DNA from: Zeimonas sp032027205
Lineage (GTDB): Bacteria; Pseudomonadota; Gammaproteobacteria; Burkholderiales; Burkholderiaceae_E
DNA: 64,000 nucleotides
Direction: 5' to 3'
NCBI GenBank assembly: GCA_032027205.1
Contig: JAVSMN010000001.1
Location: 2,341,254 to 2,405,253 of the forward strand
Part shown: positions 1-7,952 of the stretch, piece by piece
Numbering within the stretch: position 1 is the stretch's first letter
How the letters are laid out: each line of letters opens with the position of its first letter
Translations under genes and position numbers: made by a program
The notes under the pieces: generated by a model
What the model was told of the DNA's origin: nothing
The model's input: the letters and a program-made list of their open reading frames with translations, nothing else
Database searches by the model: none

Positions 1-1
1 C

Positions 2-292
2 GGGCTGCTGCGCTTTCCGCATTTCTTCCTGCGCGCGCACCCGGCAGCGCTGCCGTACACGATGGGGACGTGGTCGATCGCCGCGGCCTCGGTGCTGTGG
101 TTCAGCGCGACGCAGGGCGCGCTGTCGATCCAGCCGTGGACGGTGGTGGTGATCTTGCCGATCGGCGCGCCGGTGGCAGTCGTGTTCCTTGCGCGGGCGG
201 CGCTGTTCCGGCTGCGGCGCATGGGGCGAGTGGGGGCGGTTGCGGCAGGCGACAACGAGGCGCCGCGCGACGGCGGGCAGGCGAGAGACTGA
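2..292 (+). CDS. C-terminal part of an unidentified membrane protein (truncated by window edge)
   Basis: The reading frame is open from the first bases of the window to a TGA at 290-292, so the true start lies outside. The visible 96 residues contain two hydrophobic stretches, roughly residues 21-40 and 44-66, followed by a basic, polar tail that should be cytoplasmic. An internal ATG at 62 could be taken for a start, but the frame upstream of it also reads as plausible membrane protein sequence (FPHFFLRAHP), so I treat this as a fragment. It converges on ttcA with about 50 bp between. I do not recognise the family. Confidence 0.5.
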   Translation, partial: GLLRFPHFFLRAHPAALPYTMGTWSIAAASVLWFSATQGALSIQPWTVVVILPIGAPVAVVFLARAALFRLRRMGRVGAVAAGDNEAPRDGGQARD

Positions 293-342
293 GGGGCGGG
301 GCGCGCCGCAACCGACGCCCGCGAACGACCCCGGCAGCCACG

Positions 343-1248
343 TCAGCCCGCGCCCGCCGGCCGCTCGAACTCGGGGTCCGGATCGAAAGCGCGATCGCCG
401 TCGACGGAGGGCTCGCCGGTGATGCGCAACCCGGAGAAGTCCCACGCCGAGCGGTCGAGCAGATGCGAGGGGACGACGCGCCCGAGCGATGCGAAGACGT
501 TCTCCACGCGACCCGGGTGGCGCCGCTCCCATTCGCGCAGCATCTGCTTGATCTCGCGCCGTTTCAGGTTCTCCTGCGAGCCGCACAGGTTGCACGGGAT
601 GATCGGGAACGCGCGCCATTCGGCGTAGGCGACGAGATCCTCTTCCTTCACGTAGGCGAGCGGGCGGATCACCATGTGGCGGCCGTCGTCGGAGACGAGC
701 TTCGGCGGCATCGACTTGAGCTTGCCGCCGAAGAACAGGTTCAGGAAGAAGGTCTCGAGGATGTCGTCCCGATGGTGGCCGAGCGCGATCTTCGTCGCAC
801 CCAGTTCGTCGGCTACGCGGTAGAGGATGCCGCGTCGCAGTCGCGAGCACAGCGAGCACATCGTGCGTCCCTGCGGGATCACGCGGGTGACGATCGAGTA
901 GGTGTCCTGCGCCTCGATGTGGAAGGGGACGTCGAGCGTTCGCAGGTAGTCGGGCAGCACGTGCTCGGGGAAGCCGGGCTGCTTCTGGTCGAGGTTCACC
1001 GCGACCAGTTCGAAGTCGATCGGCGCGCGCGTGCGCAGCGTGCGCAGCAGGTCGAGCAGCGCATAACTGTCCTTGCCGCCCGACAGGCAGACCATGACCC
1101 GGTCGCCCGCCTCGATCATGCCGAAGTCGACGATCGCCTCGCCGGTGAGCCGCAGCAGGCGCTTGTGCAGCTTGTTTCGTTCGTAGTCGCGCTTGCGCTG
1201 CTGCTCGTGCGAGCCTTCGGCGATACGTAGGCTCACGCGAACCTCCAC
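343..1248 (-). CDS. ttcA: tRNA 2-thiocytidine(32) synthetase TtcA
   Basis: TtcA adds sulfur to C32 of certain tRNAs, using ATP to activate the base and a [4Fe-4S] cluster, in the cytoplasm. The 301-residue protein has the PP-loop ATPase motif SGGKDS at residues 56-61 and the two CxxC pairs that define TtcA, C131/C134 (CSLC) and C219/C222 (CNLC). Length and motif spacing are normal for the family. Its start overlaps the end of folB by 16 nt, so it is translated from the same transcript as folB and the upstream pteridine reductase. Grouping with folate genes is common in beta-proteobacteria and need not mean a shared pathway. Confidence 0.95.
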   Translation of the reverse strand: MEVRVSLRIAEGSHEQQRKRDYERNKLHKRLLRLTGEAIVDFGMIEAGDRVMVCLSGGKDSYALLDLLRTLRTRAPIDFELVAVNLDQKQPGFPEHVLPDYLRTLDVPFHIEAQDTYSIVTRVIPQGRTMCSLCSRLRRGILYRVADELGATKIALGHHRDDILETFFLNLFFGGKLKSMPPKLVSDDGRHMVIRPLAYVKEEDLVAYAEWRAFPIIPCNLCGSQENLKRREIKQMLREWERRHPGRVENVFASLGRVVPSHLLDRSAWDFSGLRITGEPSVDGDRAFDPDPEFERPAGAG

Positions 1249-1619
1249 ACTTCGACGCGAACGGAACGCGCGCGCGGCAGCGGCTGCGGCTTGGTTACCG
1301 ACACTCTCAGCGCGCGCAGCCCGGGCAGCCTGGCGAGTTCGTCGGCGAGTTCGCCGCAGATCGTCTCGACCAGACGAAAGCGCCGGTCGCCGCCGACCAG
1401 TCGCTCGACCGCTTCGACCACGCGTTCATAGTTGACGGTTTCCGAGAGCAGGTCGCGGCGCCGCTGGCGCGTGACATCGGGGACGTAGAGCTCGACGTCG
1501 ATGACGATCGGACGCCGCTTGGCCTGCTCGCGCTCGTAGACGCCGAGGAAGCAGTCGATCTCGATGTCCTGCACGAGGACGCGATAGCAGTCGGGGAATG
1601 CGTGGATGTCGGTTGTCAT
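1233..1619 (-). CDS. folB: dihydroneopterin aldolase FolB
   Basis: FolB converts 7,8-dihydroneopterin to 6-hydroxymethyl-7,8-dihydropterin and glycolaldehyde in folate synthesis. The 128-residue protein carries the N-terminal core with the conserved glutamate (GVYEREQ, about residues 26-32) and the C-terminal VTKPQPLP segment that supplies the catalytic lysine. Length is typical for the octameric enzyme. It lies 12 bp downstream of a pteridine reductase and overlaps ttcA by 16 nt, giving a three-gene minus-strand operon. The N-terminus has a few extra residues relative to short homologues, as usual in beta-proteobacteria. Confidence 0.93.
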   Translation of the reverse strand: MTTDIHAFPDCYRVLVQDIEIDCFLGVYEREQAKRRPIVIDVELYVPDVTRQRRRDLLSETVNYERVVEAVERLVGGDRRFRLVETICGELADELARLPGLRALRVSVTKPQPLPRARSVRVEVWRFA

Positions 1620-1631
1620 CGGATTCGCCGT

Positions 1632-2375
1632 TCAGCGCGAGACGAGGGAGCTGCCGCCGTCGACGTGCAGCACGTGGCCGGTCACGTAGTCGGCATCGTC
1701 GAGCAGGAACGCGACCGCGCGCGCGACGTCGTCGCCGGTGCCGATACGCTGCAGCGGGATCGCTGCTTCGATCGCGCGCTGCTCGGCGTCGGTGAACACG
1801 TCTTGCTCGGGCCAGTCGAGCGAGCCGGGCGCTACGGCGTTCACGCGAACTTGGGGCGCCAGTTCGAGTGCGAGCGCGCGGGTGAGGGCGACGAGGCCCG
1901 CCTTCGCCGCGGCGTACGCCGAGAAGCCGGCGAGCGGGCGTTCGGCGCGCGCGTCGGTGACGTTGACGATCGCGCCTTTGCAGGCGCGCAGCCACGGCGT
2001 CGCCGCCTGGCTGGTGAAGAACGCCGCCTTCAGGTTGCCGTCGACGATCGACGCCCATAGCGCTTCGTCCACCGAGCCGATCGGGGTGCGCAGGAAGGTC
2101 GATGCGTTGTTCACCAGCGCGTCGATGCGCCCGTGCCAGTCGCCGGTCGCCTGGACCAGGCGCTCGCAGGCACTCGCCTGCGAGAGATCGGCCTCGAACG
2201 CGCGCGCCGAATCGGGGCGAGCGGCGTTCAGCCGGGCGACGAGCGCCTCGGCCTGCTCGACCGAATGCCGGCAATGGATCGCGACGTCGCCGCCGCGGGC
2301 GTGCAGGTGCGTCGCGATCCGCGCGCCGATGCGGCGCGCCGCGCCGGTGACCAGGACGACGCGATTCGGGTGCAT
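1632..2375 (-). CDS. pteridine reductase (FolM/PTR1-type short-chain dehydrogenase)
   Basis: This NAD(P)H-dependent short-chain dehydrogenase probably reduces dihydro- or oxidised pterins or folates, supporting the adjacent folB. From the ATG at 2375 the protein has 247 residues. The nucleotide-binding motif is TGAARRIG, the form seen in pteridine reductases, followed by NNAS, an aspartate in the VNVTD motif where ordinary SDRs have serine, and the catalytic YAAAK. The Asp-for-Ser replacement and the RRIG motif are what separate PTR1/FolM from fabG-like enzymes. The frame is open upstream to 2468, but the extra 31 residues are arginine-rich and would precede the Rossmann strand, so I prefer 2375. 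Confidence 0.85.
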   Translation of the reverse strand: MHPNRVVLVTGAARRIGARIATHLHARGGDVAIHCRHSVEQAEALVARLNAARPDSARAFEADLSQASACERLVQATGDWHGRIDALVNNASTFLRTPIGSVDEALWASIVDGNLKAAFFTSQAATPWLRACKGAIVNVTDARAERPLAGFSAYAAAKAGLVALTRALALELAPQVRVNAVAPGSLDWPEQDVFTDAEQRAIEAAIPLQRIGTGDDVARAVAFLLDDADYVTGHVLHVDGGSSLVSR

Positions 2376-2434
2376 GGAGCGACGAGTGTACGGCATCCGT
2401 TCGGGACGGCTGGTACGATCGGCGCTTCCGCTGC

Positions 2435-3367
2435 ATGCCGCTCCCCCACATGCTCGCCTTCCTGCCACCGGTCGTTCGCGCAGCGGTCGCCGTGACGCTG
2501 CTCGCCGTCAACACGCTGTTCTGGTGCGGGCTGCTGTTCCTGCTCGCGCTCGTGAAGCTGCTGCTGCCGTTCGAGCGCGTACGCGCCGCGATCGACCCGC
2601 TGCTCAATTCGGTCGCCACTCGCTGGATCGCCGGCAACAACGCGTGGATGCGGCTGACGCAGCGCACGGTGTGGGATGTCGAAGGCCTCGAGCAGATCGA
2701 TCCGCGCGGCTGGTACCTGGTGAGCTGCAATCACCAGTCGTGGGTCGACATCTTCGTGCTGCAGAGGCTGCTGAACCGGCGGATTCCGCTGATGAAGTTC
2801 TTCCTGAAGTACGAGCTGATCTACGTGCCGGTGATGGGGCTGGCCTGGTGGGCGCTCGACTTCCCGTTCATGCGCCGCCATTCCGACCGGTACCTGCGCA
2901 AGCATCCGGAGAAGCGCCTCGAGGATCTCGAAACGACGCGTCGCGCCTGCGAGAAGTTCGCGCGGCTGCCGACCAGCGTGATGAATTTCGTCGAGGGAAC
3001 GCGCTTCACGCGCGAGAAGCACGAAGCGCAGCACTCGCCGTATCGGCACCTGCTCAAGCCGAAGTCGGGCGCGCTCGCGCTCACGCTCAATGCGCTGGGC
3101 GAGCGCTTCGATTCGCTGATCGACGTGACGATCGTCTACCCGGGTGGTGTGCCTACCTTCTGGCAGTTCCTGCGCGGCGACGCCGAACGCATCGTCGTTC
3201 GCATGGCGCGAAGGCCGATTCCGATCGAGTTCTTCCGCGCCGACGCGATGAGCGACTCGCGCGCGCGCAAGCGCGTGCAGGCGTGGCTGCACGAGTTGTG
3301 GCAGGAGAAGGACCGCCAGATCGACGCGTTGCTGCAGGCGCCACAGCGCGAAGCGGTCGTCGCGTGA
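2435..3367 (+). CDS. membrane-bound 1-acyl-glycerol-3-phosphate-type acyltransferase
   Basis: This inner-membrane enzyme of the PlsC-like superfamily transfers an acyl chain to a lysophospholipid or a related acceptor. Of its 310 residues the first 45 contain a hydrophobic anchor. The catalytic NHxxxxD motif is NHQSWVD at 99-105 and the glycerol-phosphate binding motif EGTR is at 187-190. The long spacing between the motifs and the acidic/basic C-terminus resemble the YihG-like branch rather than the short PlsC housekeeping enzyme. An alternative ATG lies five codons inside. It is divergent from the pteridine reductase, and its TGA overlaps the GTG of the next gene by 4 nt. Confidence 0.85.
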   Translation: MPLPHMLAFLPPVVRAAVAVTLLAVNTLFWCGLLFLLALVKLLLPFERVRAAIDPLLNSVATRWIAGNNAWMRLTQRTVWDVEGLEQIDPRGWYLVSCNHQSWVDIFVLQRLLNRRIPLMKFFLKYELIYVPVMGLAWWALDFPFMRRHSDRYLRKHPEKRLEDLETTRRACEKFARLPTSVMNFVEGTRFTREKHEAQHSPYRHLLKPKSGALALTLNALGERFDSLIDVTIVYPGGVPTFWQFLRGDAERIVVRMARRPIPIEFFRADAMSDSRARKRVQAWLHELWQEKDRQIDALLQAPQREAVVA

Positions 3368-4560
3368 GCGCCGTTGCACCTTCCGGGCAGGCGCTCGCCG
3401 ATTCGCGCGAACTGGTGCGGCGCATCGGCGCGGAAATCGATGCGGCCGGCGGCTGGATCGGTTTCGACCGCTACATGCAGCGCGCGCTCTACGAGCCCGG
3501 GATCGGCTACTACACCGGTCCGAACCGCGTGTTCGGCGCCGAGGGCGATTTCGTCACGGCGCCCGAGATGTCCTCGCTCTTCGGCCGCTGCATCGCAACG
3601 CAATGCGCGCAGTGGCTGGACGGGTCGGGCGAGATCGTGGAGTTCGGCGCAGGCTCCGGCGCGCTCGCTGCGCAGCTGCTGTCGGCGCTGCGCGATGCGC
3701 GCGCGTTGCCGCGCGGCTACGTGATCGTAGAGCTCTCTGCGACGCTGCGCGAACGCCAGCGAACGACGATCGCCGCCGCCGGCGAGGAGCTCCTCGCACG
3801 AGTGCGCTGGGTGGACGAACTGCCGCAGCGCATCGAAGGCGTCGTGCTCGCCAACGAGGTGCTCGATGCGATGCCGGTGCGCGTGTTCCGTCGCGCCGGC
3901 GGCGCGTTGTTCGAGCGCGGCGTCGCGCGAGCGGACGGCGAAGCGCTCGGCTGGGCCGATCGAAGAGCCGACGAGCGCCTCGCCGCGCAGGTGGGCGATC
4001 GTCTGCGGCATGCATGGAGCGCATACGCCGACGCATCGTCGGACGAGCGGGAAGCCGCGCCGGAAAATTACGTTTCGGAGCTCGGCGAGCAGGCCGAAGC
4101 ATGGGTCGCCACCGTCGGCTCGCGGCTCGCGCGGGGCGCGATGCTGCTCGTCGATTACGGTTTTCCGCGCCACGAGTTCTACCATCCGCAACGCGACCAG
4201 GGCACGCTGCGCTGCCATTTCCGCCACCGCGCGCACGACGACCCGTTCCTGTGGCCAGGGCTGCAGGACATCACCGCGCACGTCGACTTCACTGGCGTCG
4301 CCGAGGCCGCCGCGCGCGCCGGACTCGACGCGCTGGGCTTCGCTTCCCAGGCCCGATTCCTGCTCGACTGCGGGTTGCTCGACACCTGCGTCTCGATTCC
4401 GCGCGACGATCCCGTAAGCTGGACGCGCGAGATGCAGGCGGTTCAGCAGTTGCTGTCGGAGGCGGAGATGGGAGAGTTGTTCAAGGCGATCGCTTTCGGC
4501 CGCGGCATGCCGGACGACGCCATCGGGTTCCGAACGCGCGACCGGCGGGCGTCGCTGTAG
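3364..4560 (+). CDS. MidA/NDUFAF7-family protein arginine methyltransferase
   Basis: This is a class I SAM-dependent methyltransferase of the COG1565 family, whose eukaryotic members methylate a subunit of respiratory complex I. The GTG at 3364 overlaps the preceding stop (GTGA), and translation from it gives 398 residues. The frame stays open far upstream but there it runs through the acyltransferase gene, so the coupled GTG is the sensible start. Visible motifs are the family signature around FDRYMQRALY (residues 35-44), GDFVTAPE near 61-68, and the SAM-binding loop FGAGSG at 94-99. In bacteria the substrate is unknown; the following gene is a cytochrome, which may hint at respiration. Confidence 0.85.
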   Translation: MSAVAPSGQALADSRELVRRIGAEIDAAGGWIGFDRYMQRALYEPGIGYYTGPNRVFGAEGDFVTAPEMSSLFGRCIATQCAQWLDGSGEIVEFGAGSGALAAQLLSALRDARALPRGYVIVELSATLRERQRTTIAAAGEELLARVRWVDELPQRIEGVVLANEVLDAMPVRVFRRAGGALFERGVARADGEALGWADRRADERLAAQVGDRLRHAWSAYADASSDEREAAPENYVSELGEQAEAWVATVGSRLARGAMLLVDYGFPRHEFYHPQRDQGTLRCHFRHRAHDDPFLWPGLQDITAHVDFTGVAEAAARAGLDALGFASQARFLLDCGLLDTCVSIPRDDPVSWTREMQAVQQLLSEAEMGELFKAIAFGRGMPDDAIGFRTRDRRASL

Positions 4561-4570
4561 GAGAGGTGCG

Positions 4571-5446
4571 ATGTCCGGGCGGCGCAATTCGCCCCTTCGT
4601 CGCGTCGCCGCGATCGTGCGCCGCGCGCCGATGCTCGCCGGTCTCGCGCTGGCCGCCGTCACGGGTGTCGTCGTGATCGTCGCGTCGCCGGTCGGCGCAA
4701 CGTCGACGACCGCGTCGCGGCCGTCCGAAGTCATCACTCGATCGATGGAGCAGCGTCCGCCGGCGCATCCGCTCGAGCAGGCGCATCGTGCCGACGAACG
4801 CGCGTTGTCGCTCGACGATCTCGAAGACCTGGTGCAGGCGTCGCGCGCCCGATGGCAGCGAAGCAGCCACGGCGCGATGCTGCTGCGCATCCTGCCCGAT
4901 CGCTTGCGTCCGTCGCAGCTGCCGCAGCCCGACTCGCGCGGCGCCCGGCTCGTCGCGCTGTATTGCGTGCAGTGCCACAACCTGCCCGATCCGGCGATGC
5001 ACGATGCGAGCCGCTGGCCCGAGGTGGTGCGGCGGATGGTGCCGCGCATGGAGGGCCGCGGCAATCTCGGCCCGCTGATGGCCGACCTGATGCGAGCGCC
5101 CGGCGGCGGCGAGCGGGCGATGGCGGCGCCGGGCGCCGACGAGGAGCGCGAGATCGTCGCCTACCTGCAGCGGCATGCGCAGCGCAGCCTCGACCTGCGG
5201 GCCGAACCCGAACTCGCGCAGGCGCTCGAACACGGGGCGGGCCGCATCTTTGCCAGGGCGTGCAGTCAGTGCCACGCGCTGCCCGATCCGTCGCAGCACA
5301 CGGCCGAAGAGTGGCCGAAGATTGTCGAGCGCATGCGCGACAACCTCGACTGGATGAACCGCGTGCAGAGCGGCGTGGATCCGCGCGAGCCTCAGCTGTC
5401 GGTTGCCGAGATCGTCGGCTTCCTGCAGGAGCACGCGAGGAAATGA
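4571..5446 (+). CDS. diheme c-type cytochrome with internal duplication
   Basis: This is a probably periplasmic electron-transfer protein of 291 residues, with a membrane-spanning or signal segment at about residues 19-40. There are two heme c attachment sites, CVQCH at 132-136 and CSQCH at 231-235. Each sits in a repeated unit reading CxxCHxLPDP followed by a conserved W and RM, so the protein arose by duplication of a single-heme unit. The methionine in the RM pair is a reasonable distal heme ligand. It follows the MidA-like gene by 10 bp and probably shares its transcript. The electron partner is not evident from the neighbourhood. Confidence 0.8.
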   Translation: MSGRRNSPLRRVAAIVRRAPMLAGLALAAVTGVVVIVASPVGATSTTASRPSEVITRSMEQRPPAHPLEQAHRADERALSLDDLEDLVQASRARWQRSSHGAMLLRILPDRLRPSQLPQPDSRGARLVALYCVQCHNLPDPAMHDASRWPEVVRRMVPRMEGRGNLGPLMADLMRAPGGGERAMAAPGADEEREIVAYLQRHAQRSLDLRAEPELAQALEHGAGRIFARACSQCHALPDPSQHTAEEWPKIVERMRDNLDWMNRVQSGVDPREPQLSVAEIVGFLQEHARK

Positions 5447-5510
5447 CGGGCGGTGCGCCTGCGCTGCAGCCGAGGCTTCTCCCCTTCACCCTTCACCCTT
5501 CGCCTGCCTC

Positions 5511-5705
5511 ATGCTCAAGTGGCTGCTCGTCGTCGTCGTCGCGCTCGTCCTGTTCTCAGGGCTGATGCCGGTGCTGCGCCGCTTCGGCATCGGACGGCTG
5601 CCGGGCGATCTCGAGTTTCGCGCCTTCGGCCGAGACTGGTCGATCCCGATCACGTCTACGGTGCTGCTCTCGCTGCTGGCGGCGTTGCTGGCGCGCCTGC
5701 TCTAG
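5511..5705 (+). CDS. DUF2905 small membrane protein
   Basis: This 64-residue protein has two hydrophobic segments, at about residues 3-20 and 45-63, flanking the family core RRFGIGRLPGDL and a short polar link (GRDWSIP). That arrangement is diagnostic for the DUF2905 family of small inner-membrane proteins. The family function is unknown. The frame is open upstream, but the ATG at 5511 begins exactly at the conserved MLKWLL start. It follows the cytochrome gene and converges on cca. Confidence 0.85.
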   Translation: MLKWLLVVVVALVLFSGLMPVLRRFGIGRLPGDLEFRAFGRDWSIPITSTVLLSLLAALLARLL

Positions 5706-5735
5706 CGAGTGCAGTGTTACACGCCAGGCGCCTGG

Positions 5736-6959
5736 TCAGCGACGCAGATCGAGCGCTTCGGCCACCGCGTTCGTGCGCGCCTCGTGCAGCGCTTGGCGGA
5801 TGTGTTGCGGAGAATCGGCATGCGCGCGCGCGATCGACGCGGTGTCCACCGATGCGAAGGCGCGCGCCGCTTCGCGCAGGTGCTGCGCCTGCGGATAGGG
5901 GCGCGATCCGAGTCCGAGTCGCCCGAGGTAGTCGGCTGCGCAGGCCGCGAGCACCGACTCGAGCCGTTGTGGCCGGCGCGCGAAGTCGATCCGCTCGAGC
6001 AGCTTCGTAATCGTTCCCGCGCGCAACTCGAGCGCGCGATGCACGAGCCCGTGCTCGCGGGCGACGATGCGAGCGAGGTCGCGACATTCGGTCGGTACCC
6101 GCAACCGCTCGCACAATTCGTCGACCAGCTGCACCGAGCGCTGCTCGTGCGCGATGTGGCGCGGCCACTCGGCGGTCGGCGTCGTTCCCTTGCCCAGGTC
6201 GTGGACGAGCGCGGCAAAGCGCACGGCTAGCGACGCGCCCGTCTCGGCTGCGAAGTCGACGACCATCATCACGTGCACGCCGGTATCCACTTCGGGATGT
6301 GGCGCAGCCGGTTGCGGCACGCCCCACAGTCGGTCGAGCTCGGGAATCACGCGAGCGAGCGCGCCGCAGGCGCGCAGCACGTCGAACATCCGTGACGGGC
6401 GCCGTTCCATCAGCCCGCGCGAGAACTCCTGCCAGACGCGCTCGGCGACGAGCGCGTCGGCCTCGCCGGCGCGCACCATCTCGCGCATCAACTCCATCGT
6501 CTCGGGCGCGACGGTGAACTCGTCGAAGCGTGCGGCGAAGCGGGCGACGCGCAGGATGCGCACCGGGTCTTCGCCGAAAGCGGCACCGACGTGACGCAGC
6601 ACGCCGGCACGCAGGTCGCCCAGGCCGTCGTAGGGGTCGACCAGCGTGCCGTCCTCGGCGATCGCCATCGCGTTGATCGTCAGGTCGCGGCGCTGCAGGT
6701 CGTCCTCGAGCGTCACGCCCGGATCGGCCTGCACGACGAAGCCGCGATAGCCGGGCGCCGTCTTGCGCTCGGTTCGCGCGAGCGCGTATTCCTCCTGCGT
6801 CTCGGGATGCAGGAACACCGGGAAGTCGCGTCCGACCGGACGAAAGCCGCGTGCGACGAGTTCTTCGGGCGCCGCGCCGACGACGACCCAGTCGCGATCC
6901 TTGACCGGAACGCCGAGCAACTCGTCGCGCACCGAACCGCCGACCCGGTAGATCCTCAT
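5736..6959 (-). CDS. cca: multifunctional CCA tRNA nucleotidyltransferase / HD phosphohydrolase
   Basis: The enzyme adds or repairs the 3'-CCA end of tRNAs. This 407-residue version also carries the C-terminal HD domain that gives phosphatase/phosphodiesterase activity in the multifunctional type. Seen in order are GGSVRD at 7-12, the metal-binding DRD at 21-23, the RRDLTINAMA motif at 90-99, the neck region DPVRILRVARF at 131-141, and the HD domain with HPE at 221-223 and LVHDLGK at 251-257. The length matches E. coli Cca. The epimerase-like gene lies 18 bp upstream on the same strand and the transglycosylase gene lies before that. Confidence 0.95.
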   Translation of the reverse strand: MRIYRVGGSVRDELLGVPVKDRDWVVVGAAPEELVARGFRPVGRDFPVFLHPETQEEYALARTERKTAPGYRGFVVQADPGVTLEDDLQRRDLTINAMAIAEDGTLVDPYDGLGDLRAGVLRHVGAAFGEDPVRILRVARFAARFDEFTVAPETMELMREMVRAGEADALVAERVWQEFSRGLMERRPSRMFDVLRACGALARVIPELDRLWGVPQPAAPHPEVDTGVHVMMVVDFAAETGASLAVRFAALVHDLGKGTTPTAEWPRHIAHEQRSVQLVDELCERLRVPTECRDLARIVAREHGLVHRALELRAGTITKLLERIDFARRPQRLESVLAACAADYLGRLGLGSRPYPQAQHLREAARAFASVDTASIARAHADSPQHIRQALHEARTNAVAEALDLRR

Positions 6960-6977
6960 CGGCGGCTTCCGGTGAAT

Positions 6978-7943
6978 TCAGTGCCCGGCGCGGCGTCGCT
7001 CCTCGGCCAGCCGCAACTCGTGCTCGCTGAAATACGACGGCGCGACGGCGGCGAGCGGCGTAGGCTCGATGCGCAGTTCCGCGGCGATCGGGCCGTCGGC
7101 GACGTTGTCGACCGACAGCGACGCGAAGTTGTCGCGCGACATCCGCAGCGGGGCAGGCGCGAACTCGAGCAGCGTCGCCTGCAGGCGCCCGAGCGGGTCG
7201 GGCAAGCCGACCACGCGCCGGCGGTAGCCGGACAACTCGCCGGCGAAGCGGATCAGGTCGCGCAACGACCACACCTCGGGGCCGGCCAGTTCGTAGCACC
7301 GATGCACGGTGGCCTGCGCGTCGAGCGAGTCGGCGATCGCGTGGGCGACGTCGCCGACCCACACCGGCTGAAGTCGCGCGTCGGCGCGTCCGACCGGAAT
7401 GAGCGGCAGCCAGCGCTGCAGCGTCGCGAAGCGTTCGATCAGCGAGTCGCCGGGGCCGAAGACGACCGACGGGCGGAACACCGTCCATTGCAGGTCGGCG
7501 GCCTCGCGCACGATGCGCTCTCCCGCCGCCTTCGAGCGCAGGTACATCGACGGCAGCGTGCGCTCGCCGCCTTCGTGCACGCCGAGCGCCGATACGTGCA
7601 GCAGGCGGCGAACGCCGGCCGCGCGCGCGGCCTGGACGATGCGCGAGACGAGCTTCACGTGCGCCTTCTCGAAGCCCGGCCCCCATGGAGAGCCGCGTCC
7701 GCCGTCGAGCACGCCGACCAGGTTGATCACCGCGTCGGTGCTGCGCATCAGCGACGCGAGCTGCGCGTCGTCGTGCACGTCGGCCTCGAACACCTGCACC
7801 GTGGGCAGCGTGAGCAGGGCGCGGGCGCGCTCGCGGTTGCGCGTGGGAACGATCACGTGTCGCGCCTGCGCGACCAGCCGCGCGGCGACGTGGCGGCCGA
7901 TGAATCCGCTGCCGCCGAGCAGTAGAACGGGTCGGCCTGCCAT
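6978..7943 (-). CDS. NDUFA9-like NAD(P)-binding epimerase/dehydratase family protein
   Basis: This 321-residue extended-SDR protein belongs to the group annotated as complex I NDUFA9 subunit family. The N-terminal dinucleotide-binding motif GGSGFIG is at 10-16. Residues D71/V73 and VSALG lie where SDR enzymes bind cofactor, and YLRSKAAGE keeps the YxxxK active-site pair. In bacteria these proteins are not proven complex I subunits; many are quinone- or NAD(P)H-binding proteins of unknown substrate. It lies between the soluble transglycosylase gene (9 bp upstream) and cca (18 bp downstream), all on the minus strand. Confidence 0.8.
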   Translation of the reverse strand: MAGRPVLLLGGSGFIGRHVAARLVAQARHVIVPTRNRERARALLTLPTVQVFEADVHDDAQLASLMRSTDAVINLVGVLDGGRGSPWGPGFEKAHVKLVSRIVQAARAAGVRRLLHVSALGVHEGGERTLPSMYLRSKAAGERIVREAADLQWTVFRPSVVFGPGDSLIERFATLQRWLPLIPVGRADARLQPVWVGDVAHAIADSLDAQATVHRCYELAGPEVWSLRDLIRFAGELSGYRRRVVGLPDPLGRLQATLLEFAPAPLRMSRDNFASLSVDNVADGPIAAELRIEPTPLAAVAPSYFSEHELRLAEERRRAGH

Positions 7944-7952
7944 GACGGGTTC

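Noticed and set aside
70..1230. A 386-codon plus-strand frame antisense to ttcA
   Set aside because: It mirrors the ttcA gene, lacks any recognisable domain and is the usual complementary-strand shadow in GC-rich DNA.
1738..3363. Upstream extension of the MidA-like reading frame by about 540 codons
   Set aside because: The extension is low-complexity and overlaps the SDR and acyltransferase genes. The GTG at 3364 is coupled to the preceding stop and gives the right family length.
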